Part shown: in pieces, positions 18,165 through 25,498 of the stretch
How positions within the stretch are numbered: position 1 is the stretch's first letter
How the letters are laid out: every line of letters starts with the position of its first letter
Source: Leptothrix sp. (in: b-proteobacteria)
Lineage (GTDB): Bacteria > Pseudomonadota > Gammaproteobacteria > Burkholderiales > Burkholderiaceae_C
Reading direction: 5' to 3'
DNA: 35,349 nucleotides
Assembly: GCA_013822265.1 (NCBI GenBank)
Contig: PNKD01000029.1
Span: 1 to 35,349 of the forward strand
Translations under genes and position numbers: made by a program
Notes under the pieces: generated by a model
Told to the model about the DNA's origin: nothing
The model's input: the letters and a program-made list of their open reading frames with translations, nothing else
Database searches by the model: none

Positions 18165-18167
18165 CTT

Positions 18168-18215
18168 GCCCCCGAGCTCGCTCGCGCTCGCTACCCCCCA
18201 GGGGGGCCGTCCGCC
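18168..18215. repeat. Intergenic palindromic repeat, copy A
   Basis: Starts GCCCCCGAGCTCGCTCGC and contains CTACCCCCCAGGGGGGCC. It has the same layout as the repeat at 27703-27752: a GCCCCC start, a GCTC-rich middle, then a C6 run followed by G-rich palindrome. I recognise this from memory as a dispersed intergenic repeat type of Burkholderiales genomes. It lies between the cyclic-nucleotide-fold gene and the Hdr-like gene and may act as a transcript hairpin. Confidence 0.55.
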
Positions 18216-18276
18216 CATGGCCCGGCAGAGCCGGTTCCATGGCGGGAAGCTTGGTCGCTGACGCCGTGCGGCCAGG

Positions 18277-20280
18277 ATGAGTCCGCTGGGCATCAGCCTG
18301 CTGATGGTGGCCGCGCTGGCCGGCTTCGGCTGGGGCGTGTGGCGCAAGCTGGCCATCGTGCTGGCGCTGCAGCCTGCGGTGCGCTGGGACGCGCCGGCGC
18401 AGCGGCTGCACAGCGTGCTCGGCAACGGCCTGCTGCAGCGGCGCATGCTGCGGTTCGAGTGGAAGCCGGGGCTGATGCACGCCGTGATCTTTCTCGGCTT
18501 CATGTCGCTGCTGCTGCGCAAGCTGCAGCTCATCGCCATCGGCTACAGCGAGAGCTTCGCCTTCGTGCCCTGGTTCGGCGGGCCCTTCGCGGCCTTCAAG
18601 GACTTCGTCGAGGTGGCGGTGACGCTGGCCGTGCTGTATGGCCTGTGGCGCCGCTTCGTGCTGCGCCCGGCGCGGCTGGAACCCAACCGCGAGGCCGTGC
18701 TGGTGCTGGGTCTCATCGGGGCCATCATGCTCACCGACTTCGCCTTCGATGGCCTGCGTTTCGCGCTGCTGGCCGAACACTGGCCGGCCATCGCCCACGA
18801 GCGCGACTGGGCGTTCGCCGGCAGCGCCGTCGCGGCGGCCTTCCAGGGCCTGCCCACGGCCACGCTGCACACCGCCTACACGGGCTTTTACTGGGCGCAG
18901 ATGGCGCTGGTGTTCGGCTTCCTGGTGCTGCTGCCGCTGGGCGAGCACTTCCACATCGTCACGGCGCTGCCGGCGCTGTTCCTGCGCCGCGGCCGGCCGG
19001 CGAACCGTGTGCCCTCGGTCGACATCGAGCGGCTCATGGAAGCCACCGACGAGGCCGACATGAAGGCCGGCGTGCGCACCGCGCGCGACCTGCTCTGGAA
19101 GGACGCCTTCGATGTCTTCACCTGCACCGAGTGTGGGCGCTGCAAGGACGCCTGCCCGACGCACCTGACGGGCAAGCCGCTGTCGATGAAGGGCGTGAAC
19201 GACAGCCTCAAGCACCATCTCGTCGAACAGCGTGCGGCGCTGGTCGGCGCCGACGCCAAGGCCGAACTGCCGCCGCTGGTGGGCCCGGTGATCGGCCCCG
19301 ACACGCTGTGGGCCTGCACCAGCTGCGGCTACTGCGAGGCGGCCTGCCCGATCGAGCTCGAGCACCTCGACCGCTTCTTCCGCCTGCGCCAGCACCAGGT
19401 GATGATCGAAGGCGAGTTTCCGCACGAGCTGAAGAAGGTCTACGAGGCCTACGAAGCCCAGGGCAACCCCTGGGGCCTGCAGGCCGCGCAGCGCGGCGAC
19501 TGGGCGCAGGGCCTGGGCGTGAAGCAGGTGCGATCGGCGCAAGACATGGCCGGGCTGGAGTTGCTGTTCTACGTCGGCAGCGCGATGAGCTTCGACCCGC
19601 GCGGCCAGAAGATCGCGCGCGCCTTCGTCGCCATCCTGCAGCGTGCCGGCGTGCGCTTCGGCATGCTGGGCGCCGACGAGGGCAGCACCGGCGAGTGCGT
19701 GCGCCGCACCGGCAACGAGATGCTGTTCCAGCAGCTGGCGACTTCACTGGCGGGCAGGCTGAACGAACGCGGCGTGAAGCGCATCGTCACCTGCGACCCG
19801 CATGCGATGAACAGCCTGCGCAACGAGTACCCCGAGTTCGGCGGCCACTACGAGGTCGTGCACCACACACAGCTGATCGCCGAGCTGCTGGCGCAGGGGC
19901 GCATCCAGGTGGGCGCGGCGCTGCAGCGCGTGGTCTTCCACGACCCCTGCTATCTCGGCCGCCACAACGGCGAGTTCGAGGCCCCGCGCGCGGTGCTGGC
20001 GCGGCTGTGCGCCGACACGCCGCTGGAGATGTCGCTCAGCCGCGAGAAGGCCATGTGCTGCGGCGCGGGCGGCGGCCGCATGTGGATGGAAGAGACGCTG
20101 GGCAAGCGCATCAACGTGCTGCGGGTCGAGCAGGCGCTGGCCGTCTCGCCGCAGACCATCGCCACGGCCTGCCCGTATTGCGCCGTGATGGTGGGTGACG
20201 GGCTGGGCGCGCTGGTGGACGCGACGGCACGCTCGCGCGACATCGCCGAACTGGTGGCCGAGGCGCTGGTCGACGGCTGA
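18277..20280 (+). CDS. HdrD/FadF-like membrane iron-sulfur oxidoreductase
   Basis: 667-aa fusion protein. Residues ~1-245 form a NarI-like membrane domain of about five to six helices. Two [4Fe-4S] motifs follow (CTECGRCKDACP from residue 283, CTSCGYCEAACP from residue 347). The C-terminal half is a CCG-type domain pair as in heterodisulfide reductase subunit D: the second is intact (DPCYLGRHN, CCGAGGG at 594-595, ACPYC), while the first is degenerate (EGSTGECVRRTGNE where CCG is expected). Relatives pass electrons between quinone and a soluble partner such as ETF or a thiol/disulfide; the partner here is unknown. It lies 112 nt after the cyclic-nucleotide-fold gene. Confidence 0.88.
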   Translation: MSPLGISLLMVAALAGFGWGVWRKLAIVLALQPAVRWDAPAQRLHSVLGNGLLQRRMLRFEWKPGLMHAVIFLGFMSLLLRKLQLIAIGYSESFAFVPWFGGPFAAFKDFVEVAVTLAVLYGLWRRFVLRPARLEPNREAVLVLGLIGAIMLTDFAFDGLRFALLAEHWPAIAHERDWAFAGSAVAAAFQGLPTATLHTAYTGFYWAQMALVFGFLVLLPLGEHFHIVTALPALFLRRGRPANRVPSVDIERLMEATDEADMKAGVRTARDLLWKDAFDVFTCTECGRCKDACPTHLTGKPLSMKGVNDSLKHHLVEQRAALVGADAKAELPPLVGPVIGPDTLWACTSCGYCEAACPIELEHLDRFFRLRQHQVMIEGEFPHELKKVYEAYEAQGNPWGLQAAQRGDWAQGLGVKQVRSAQDMAGLELLFYVGSAMSFDPRGQKIARAFVAILQRAGVRFGMLGADEGSTGECVRRTGNEMLFQQLATSLAGRLNERGVKRIVTCDPHAMNSLRNEYPEFGGHYEVVHHTQLIAELLAQGRIQVGAALQRVVFHDPCYLGRHNGEFEAPRAVLARLCADTPLEMSLSREKAMCCGAGGGRMWMEETLGKRINVLRVEQALAVSPQTIATACPYCAVMVGDGLGALVDATARSRDIAELVAEALVDG

Positions 20281-20317
20281 GGCCGCCGCGCAGCGACTGG
20301 CGAAGAACGGCTGACGA

Positions 20318-20500
20318 CTAGTGGCTGCGCCGGTATTGCGGCGCCGGCGCCTGCATCGCCGGGTGCTCCTGGCTGGGGGCGGCGAGATGGCCGCGGCGAG
20401 GGCCGTGCCCGGCGCCATAGGGCAGCACGATGCAGCCGCTAAGCGTCGTACCCAGCAGGGCGATCGCACCCAGCTTCAGAACCCGTCGGCTCCAGACCAT
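20318..20500 (-). CDS. Small predicted lipoprotein
   Basis: 60-aa protein with a clear lipoprotein signal: MVWSRRVLKLGAIALLGTTL followed by the lipobox LSGC (modified Cys at 23). The mature part is short, polar and Pro/His-rich, with no recognisable domain. An excellent ribosome site (GGAG, 7 nt before ATG) supports it being real. About 86-112 nt upstream lie three 11-bp direct repeats likely bound by a response regulator. Confidence 0.75.
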   Translation of the reverse strand: MVWSRRVLKLGAIALLGTTLSGCIVLPYGAGHGPRRGHLAAPSQEHPAMQAPAPQYRRSH

Positions 20501-20584
20501 GTCTTGCTCCTGCGCGGAAACCGCTCCGCTGGAGCTTCAAACGTGGCCTGCACGCGCTCGTTGACCCGGGCTCGCCCCAGCGCC

Positions 20585-20617
20585 GGTAAAGTTCAGGTAA
20601 AGCTCAGGTAAAGCTGT
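20585..20617 (-). promoter_or_regulatory. Three tandem 11-bp repeats, OmpR/PhoB-family type site
   Basis: GTAAA occurs at 20586, 20597 and 20608, exactly 11 nt apart, inside copies GGTAAAGTTCA, GGTAAAGCTCA and GGTAAAGCTGT. Helical-period direct repeats are typical of OmpR/PhoB-family response regulators (CpxR boxes are GTAAA-N5-GTAAA; here N6). The site lies between the beta-helix gene and the small lipoprotein gene and most likely controls the lipoprotein on the minus strand. Confidence 0.55.
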
Positions 20618-20653
20618 CCGGCGCCGCCGCAGCGGCCACGGCCAGCGGATGCG

Positions 20654-22687
20654 TCATGGCCGCTCCACAGCCCCGATGTCGGCCGCGCCCGACGACGATC
20701 GCGGCGTGCCGCGCTGGTCGAAGGCCGGGCGCTGCACCGTCAGGCGCGGCTGCGTGTCGATGTCGATCGTGATGGCGGGGTTCTCGGTCAGCGCCCCCGG
20801 GCTGAACAGCCGTTGCCAGGCGCTGTCGGCCAAGCCTTCGGGGCCCAGGCCGGCGGGCGCGCGTGCGGCCAGTTCGGTGTCCAGCCGACGCCAGAACTCG
20901 ACGTAGGGCTGGTTGGCCTGCTCGCGGGGCCAGGTCTGCGCCGGGCCGAAGAACAGCGTGTCGGCCAGCGTGAGGATGGGCTGCCCCGTGGGCGACAGGT
21001 AGGGTTGCGTGCCCGTTGTCGCCGCGTCGGCATCGACGGCCGCGAGGTAGGCCTCGAAGGCCGCCGTGAACGACGCCGCGAACCCGGGCATGGCGTAGCG
21101 GCTTTCGAGCCGCGCCAGCACGATGGCCAGGAAGTCGTCGCGGCCGCCCGCGGCCACGCGGTACTGGCCCCAGGTCTCGGGCAGCGTGTAGGCCGGCGCC
21201 GGAATCTGGTCCAGCGCGTCGCCTCGCGGCTGATAGTGCAGCACGGCCGCGTTGCCGGCGTCGACGCCGAGCGACAGCGCGGTGGCCGAGCGCTGCACGC
21301 CGCCGGCCAGGTCGAGCACCTCGTCGAGGCCGGCGATGGTGCGGTCGCCGACCTGCGGGTAGTGGCGGCGGCTCAGCGACTGCCAATCCCAACTGCCCAC
21401 CGGCACCAGCAGCTGGCTGAAATCGAGCACGCCGATGCGGTTGTGGCCGGCACTGCGAAAGTGCACCAGCGAGCCGGTGAAGACGTCGTGCGCGTAGCGC
21501 GCGCCGCCCACCTCCTGCACCACGTTGCCGCCGATCACGCTGTGGCCGATGGTCATCTGCTCGGCGGCATGGGCGTCGCCCACCGTGGCGGCGATGCCAC
21601 CGGCCAGGTTGCGCCGGCCGCGGCTGTCGGTGCGCGCCAGGCCCTGCGTCTCGTTCTCGGCCACGGTGCTGGCCATCAGTTCGAGCCGGCCGTTGGACAT
21701 GTACAGGCCGCCGCCGCGCCAGTAGCCCTGGGCGCGCAGCAGCGAGGCCGGCAGCCCGGGCGGCGGCGCCACGAGATTGCGCGCCACGGTGCTGTTGATC
21801 ACACGCAACGTCTTGCTGTTGCCGATGCCGCCGCCGTCGGTGAAGAGCCCGCCGCCGTAGGCGAACAGGCCGCGGATGCGGTTGCCGGTGACGGCCGACT
21901 TCGACACCGTCGACAACGTGCCCGCATGGCCGGCGCCACCGACCACGAAGACGCCGCCGCCGGCGGCGCCGCCGCCGAGCACGTCGTTGCCGCTGATCTC
22001 GCAGCGCTCGATCTCGACAAGGTCGGCGTACACCGCGCCGCCGAACGCGCCGCGGTCGCGCGAGGCGTCGAAGTCGCCCTGCACGCGGTTGTCGTGCAGC
22101 CGGCAGTCGACCAGCCGCGCCACACCCCACACGGCCACGGCGCCGCCGCGCGCCAGCGTCCAGGGCTGCGGGTAAGTGCCTTGCGGCACCAGCGCCTGGG
22201 CCCGGCTGCGCCCGCCGCGGATGGCGACGTTGACGAGCGTCAGGTGGCCTTCGACCGCGAGCACGCGCGCGCCCGGCGTGTCACCGCCGCCCCAGGCGAT
22301 GGTGATGCCCGACGGCAGCGCCGAGGCGTCGATGACCACGTTCTTGCGCGCCACCAGCGCCGAGCGGCCGTAGTCGCGGTCGAAGTAGCCGACGAGGTAG
22401 GACAGCGGGCCGCTGGGCTCGTCGCGAATGCCCATCACCTCGCCCTTGAGCCGCGTGTGTTCGTCGGCCACCGAAGTCAGCGTGATCGTGGCGCCGTCGA
22501 GCGTGGCGTCGAAGTGGATGGGCTGGTCGGGCGCGGCGGCCTCCAGCGCCGAGCGCAGCGTCACGCTGCCGGCGGGCGGGCTGGTGCTGTCGAGCACGCT
22601 GTTGACGACCAGCGGCGTCGGCCCGCCGCCGCCACCGCCGCAGCCCACCCAGCCCGCGCACGCCAGCGCGAGCAGGACACGGCGCAT
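20654..22687 (-). CDS. Parallel beta-helix lipoprotein with choice-of-anchor-Q-type end
   Basis: 677-aa predicted exported lipoprotein. The signal MRRVLLALACAGWVGC ends in a lipobox-like WVGC followed by a poly-Gly linker. The central part has many short imperfect beta-helix turns (GGAVYADLVEIERCEISGN, GGGLFTDGGGIGNSKTLRV, GGGLYMSNGRLELMASTV), as in right-handed parallel beta-helix proteins, and the end GAADIGAVE is typical of choice-of-anchor Q proteins. No catalytic residues were recognised; a surface or polysaccharide-related role is possible. An in-frame ATG at 22711 is an alternative start. Confidence 0.78.
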   Translation of the reverse strand: MRRVLLALACAGWVGCGGGGGGPTPLVVNSVLDSTSPPAGSVTLRSALEAAAPDQPIHFDATLDGATITLTSVADEHTRLKGEVMGIRDEPSGPLSYLVGYFDRDYGRSALVARKNVVIDASALPSGITIAWGGGDTPGARVLAVEGHLTLVNVAIRGGRSRAQALVPQGTYPQPWTLARGGAVAVWGVARLVDCRLHDNRVQGDFDASRDRGAFGGAVYADLVEIERCEISGNDVLGGGAAGGGVFVVGGAGHAGTLSTVSKSAVTGNRIRGLFAYGGGLFTDGGGIGNSKTLRVINSTVARNLVAPPPGLPASLLRAQGYWRGGGLYMSNGRLELMASTVAENETQGLARTDSRGRRNLAGGIAATVGDAHAAEQMTIGHSVIGGNVVQEVGGARYAHDVFTGSLVHFRSAGHNRIGVLDFSQLLVPVGSWDWQSLSRRHYPQVGDRTIAGLDEVLDLAGGVQRSATALSLGVDAGNAAVLHYQPRGDALDQIPAPAYTLPETWGQYRVAAGGRDDFLAIVLARLESRYAMPGFAASFTAAFEAYLAAVDADAATTGTQPYLSPTGQPILTLADTLFFGPAQTWPREQANQPYVEFWRRLDTELAARAPAGLGPEGLADSAWQRLFSPGALTENPAITIDIDTQPRLTVQRPAFDQRGTPRSSSGAADIGAVERP

Positions 22688-22747
22688 GGCGTTCACGTCC
22701 CGAGCCGGCATGGCTATGTGCGGGCCCGCCGCCGCGGGCCAGAGGTT

Positions 22748-23395
22748 TCAGAAGGCATAACGCAGGCCGAGCGAGAGCAGCCGCACGTTGTCCTTATCGA
22801 AGGCGTCTTCGGCGCCGTACTTGACGCGCGAGAAGTCGGCTTCACCGGTGATCGCCAGGTTCGGCGTCAGGTTGTAGCCGACACCCAGGCCGAAGTAGGC
22901 GAAGGTCGCCGAGGTCGACGACGTCTCGCTCAGCGTCACACCCAAGGCCGAGCCCGTGCCGGTGATCTTGCCCTTGTTGCGCATCACGCCCAGGCGTGCC
23001 ACGCCGTTCCAGTGCGAAGCAAGCGGCGCGATGTAGGCCGCGCCGAGGCCCCAGCCGCTGGCGCGCAGCTTGCCGTCCACCGTCACCGTGATCGGCGAGG
23101 TTGCCAGCGGCACCGCGTTGCCTGCCGCAGGCACCACCGTGTCGGTGTAGCGGCCGGTCACCTTGCCCCAGTCGAAGTAGACGGCTTCGACGGCCCAGTG
23201 GCTAGGGAAGCGGTAGCCGCCATAAAGCTTGCCGCCGGTGTTGGACTTGTCGCAACTTTCCAGGTCGGCGCAGTTGACGCTGATATTCCCCAAGCCAACC
23301 GCCCCGCCGAGGTAGCCCTGGCCACTTTGTGCCTGCGCTGCCGACATCGACAACATGGCCAGCCCGAAGGCGACGGGAAGAAGTAACTTGCGCAT
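22748..23395 (-). CDS. Small outer-membrane beta-barrel protein (OmpA/OmpW-like porin fold)
   Basis: 215 aa with a signal peptide (MRKLLLPVAFGLAMLSMSAAQA, shown here as the leader up to the AQA cleavage site) and alternating amphipathic strands ending in LGLRYAF, the terminal-Phe signature of outer-membrane barrels. Blocks such as GGKLYGGYRFPSHWAVEAVY and AYFGLGVGYNLTPNLAITGE fit the eight-stranded OmpA-like beta-barrel superfamily. Start at 23395 with GGAGG upstream. Two Cys (NCADLESCDK) near the N-terminus could form a disulfide. The function is unknown. Confidence 0.85.
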   Translation of the reverse strand: MRKLLLPVAFGLAMLSMSAAQAQSGQGYLGGAVGLGNISVNCADLESCDKSNTGGKLYGGYRFPSHWAVEAVYFDWGKVTGRYTDTVVPAAGNAVPLATSPITVTVDGKLRASGWGLGAAYIAPLASHWNGVARLGVMRNKGKITGTGSALGVTLSETSSTSATFAYFGLGVGYNLTPNLAITGEADFSRVKYGAEDAFDKDNVRLLSLGLRYAF

Positions 23396-23599
23396 TGGAT
23401 CCTCCGTGGTAACTGATCTCCGGGGTGGCCTCAATGTGCCTACCCCTGAGTGAATGCTCGGCACCGCGACACGCGGCCGCGTTGAGCCTGCGCACTGCCG
23501 TTGCTGTGGCCGCGGGCCGCGTTGCCGCCGCGCCACGGCTTGTGCGAACGCCCCGATCGGGCACACTGCCGGCTGGACTTCACAGCCGCCGACCGCCGC

Positions 23600-25300
23600 G
23601 TGCCCAGACCCGACGCAAGACAACCCAAGTTCGAGCCGGGCCGGCGCCGTGTGGCCGCGGCGCTGGCCGTGGGCTGCTGCGCGGCGTGGTGGCGCGCCGC
23701 CGGCGCCGCCGGCGGCCCGGCCCGGCCTGCGAGCCCGGCGGCACCCCTGCTGCGCGGGCTGGACGGCTGGCGCTTCGCGGTCGAAACGCGAAACGCTCAG
23801 GTTCAGCGTTATGCCGACCAGGGCGTGCTGCTGGTCTACGGCTTCAATCCCGAGGAGGCCGCGCGATCACTGCAGGCGGCGGTGGCACTGGAGCCCCGCT
23901 GCGCCAGCGCCTGGTGGGCGCTGGCCTGGGCGCTGGGGCCGAACATCAACAGCGACATGGCGCCCGACGCTGCGCCGCGCGTCGCCGAGGCGCTGCGCCA
24001 GGCGCGTGCCCATGCCGGGCGCGCGACACCTGTGCGGCGGGCACTCATCGAAGCCCTCTCGCTGCGCCACCCGCCGGGGCGCGACATCGATGAAGAGGCC
24101 TACGCGCAGCGCATGCGGGCACTGGCGCGCCGGCACACGCGCGACGCCGACGTGGCGCTGCTGGCCGCCGAATCGCTGCTCAACCTGCACCCCTACGACT
24201 GGTGGCAGCCCGACGGCCGCGCGCAGCCCTGGACACCGCAGATCGAGGCCCTGCTGCGGCGCGCGATGGCGCTGCAGCCACGCCACCCCGGCGCACACCA
24301 CTACTGGATTCACCTGCAGGAGTCGTCGCCGCATCCGGCGCGCGCGCGTGCCAGCGCCGACCTGCTGCGCCATGCCTTTGCGGGCTCGGGCCACCTGCTG
24401 CACATGGCCTCGCACATCGACATGCGCACAGGGCGCTTCGACGAGGCCATCGCCGCCAACCAGCGCTCGATCGCTGCCGACGAAGCCTATCTCGCGCAGG
24501 TCGACGCGCTGGGTGCCTACCGCGTGGGTTACGTGGCGCACAACCACCACTTCCTGTGGGCGGCGGCGGGCATGGCCGGGCGCCAGACGCTGGCGCTGGA
24601 GGCCGCGCAGGCGGCGTGGCCGGCGGCCTGCGGGCCGGCGCGGCGCGACCCCGGCACGGCCATCGTGCAGCAGTACGCCGTGCTGCCTTACTTCACGCTG
24701 GTGCGCTTCGGCCAGTGGGACGCGCTGCTGCGCGGCACCGCGCCGCCCGACGGGGCCGCGCCCTATCCGCTGGCCATCTGGCACTTCGCGCGCGGCACGG
24801 CGTTGGCGCGCAGCGGGCAGGGCGCTGCGGCGCGGCAGGAACTGGCGCGGCTGCAGGCGCTGGCGGCCGATCCGGCGTTGGCGGGCTTTCGTCTGAAGAA
24901 CATCCATCCGGCGTCGCAGTTGGTACAGATCGCGGTGCTCACGCTGCAGGCCGAACTGCATCTGGCGAAGGGCGAAAGAGGCGACACGCCGGCCGCGGTG
25001 GCGCTGCTGCGCGAGGCGACAGCCGTGGAAGACGCGCTGGCCTACGACGAACCCCACCTGTGGCTGGCGCCGACGCGGCACGCCCTGGGCGCCGCGCAGC
25101 TGGCCGCGGGGCAGCCGGGCGCGGCGGCCGAGGTCTATCGCCAGGACCTGCGCCACTACCCTGGCAACGGCTGGTCACTGGGCGGGCTGGCGCAGGCGCT
25201 GCGGGCCCTTGGGCAGCGTGCCGAGGCGGCGACGGCCGACGCCGAGGCCAGGCGAGCCCTTGCCGGCGCCGAACGGCTGCCGTCGGGCTCGCGGTTCTGA
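23600..25300 (+). CDS. Exported TPR-repeat protein
   Basis: About 566 aa of alpha-helical tetratricopeptide-like repeats: AARSLQAAVALEPRCASAWWALAWALG early, GRFDEAIAANQRSI in the middle, and AAEVYRQDLRHYPGNGWSL near the end (each a helix-pair signature). Several HxxH-like stretches occur (HHYWIHLQES, LLHMASHIDMRTGR, NHHFLW). The N-terminus has basic residues then a hydrophobic run with LAVGC, so it is probably exported, perhaps as a lipoprotein. The start is uncertain: GTG at 23600 is chosen since it gives the signal a normal length; GTG at 23651 and an upstream ATG at 23501 are alternatives. No specific function is assigned. Confidence 0.72.
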   Translation: MPRPDARQPKFEPGRRRVAAALAVGCCAAWWRAAGAAGGPARPASPAAPLLRGLDGWRFAVETRNAQVQRYADQGVLLVYGFNPEEAARSLQAAVALEPRCASAWWALAWALGPNINSDMAPDAAPRVAEALRQARAHAGRATPVRRALIEALSLRHPPGRDIDEEAYAQRMRALARRHTRDADVALLAAESLLNLHPYDWWQPDGRAQPWTPQIEALLRRAMALQPRHPGAHHYWIHLQESSPHPARARASADLLRHAFAGSGHLLHMASHIDMRTGRFDEAIAANQRSIAADEAYLAQVDALGAYRVGYVAHNHHFLWAAAGMAGRQTLALEAAQAAWPAACGPARRDPGTAIVQQYAVLPYFTLVRFGQWDALLRGTAPPDGAAPYPLAIWHFARGTALARSGQGAAARQELARLQALAADPALAGFRLKNIHPASQLVQIAVLTLQAELHLAKGERGDTPAAVALLREATAVEDALAYDEPHLWLAPTRHALGAAQLAAGQPGAAAEVYRQDLRHYPGNGWSLGGLAQALRALGQRAEAATADAEARRALAGAERLPSGSRF

Positions 25301-25378
25301 CGGCCCCCGGGGCCAGGCTGCGCCCAGCCCGCCCGATCGCGCCCTGCGCTCAGAAATACGGGTAAACCCGATGATTGA

Positions 25379-25392
25379 TTGACCTGGGTCAG
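25379..25392 (+). promoter_or_regulatory. FNR/CRP-type box upstream of the PsrA-like gene
   Basis: TTGACCTGGGTCAG, differing at one position from the box before the YeeE gene. Its centre is 28.5 nt upstream of the TACCCT hexamer at 25414, close to the ideal for activation from -41.5. This implies induction under oxygen limitation if an FNR/ANR-type protein binds it. Confidence 0.65.
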
Positions 25393-25412
25393 CTTGCCAG
25401 CGCGGGCGCTGT

Positions 25413-25428
25413 ATACCCTATGGGGCAT
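25413..25428. promoter_or_regulatory. 16-bp palindromic operator, copy 1 (before PsrA-like gene)
   Basis: ATACCCTATGGGGCAT, an imperfect palindrome identical at 14 of 16 positions to the site at 31277-31292. It covers the predicted -10 element, which suits a repressor. Palindromes with C- and G-runs around an A/T centre are typical of CsoR-family operators, and a CsoR-family gene lies at 33629. Confidence 0.6.
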
Positions 25429-25498
25429 CGGAACGCGGCACCGCCGGGCAGGGCCGATAGGGCTGGCAAGGCGGTGCGGCAAGACGCTGAGGTACCCC

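Larger units (their letters stand above)
25301..25498 (+). promoter_or_regulatory. Regulatory region before the PsrA-like gene
   Basis: 198-nt gap. From left to right it holds a G/C palindrome GGCCCCCGGGGCC right after the TPR gene stop (25302-25314), a short inverted repeat CGGGTAAACCCG (25359-25370), the FNR-type box (25379-25392), a TACCCT -10 hexamer (25414-25419) inside the 16-bp palindromic operator (25413-25428), and a GAGG ribosome site just before the ATG at 25499. The box-to-(-10) spacing fits a class II activated promoter. Confidence 0.6.

Noticed and set aside
18194-18206. CCCCCCAGGGGGG as an intrinsic terminator after the cyclic-nucleotide-fold gene
   Set aside because: There is no T-run and it belongs to the dispersed intergenic repeat.
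18142-19542. A minus-strand open frame of over 450 codons antisense to the Hdr-like gene
   Set aside because: No recognisable domain; His/Gln/Arg-rich shadow of a real gene.
20556-20569. TTGACCCGGGCTCG near the small lipoprotein gene as an FNR-type box
   Set aside because: Single half-site only.
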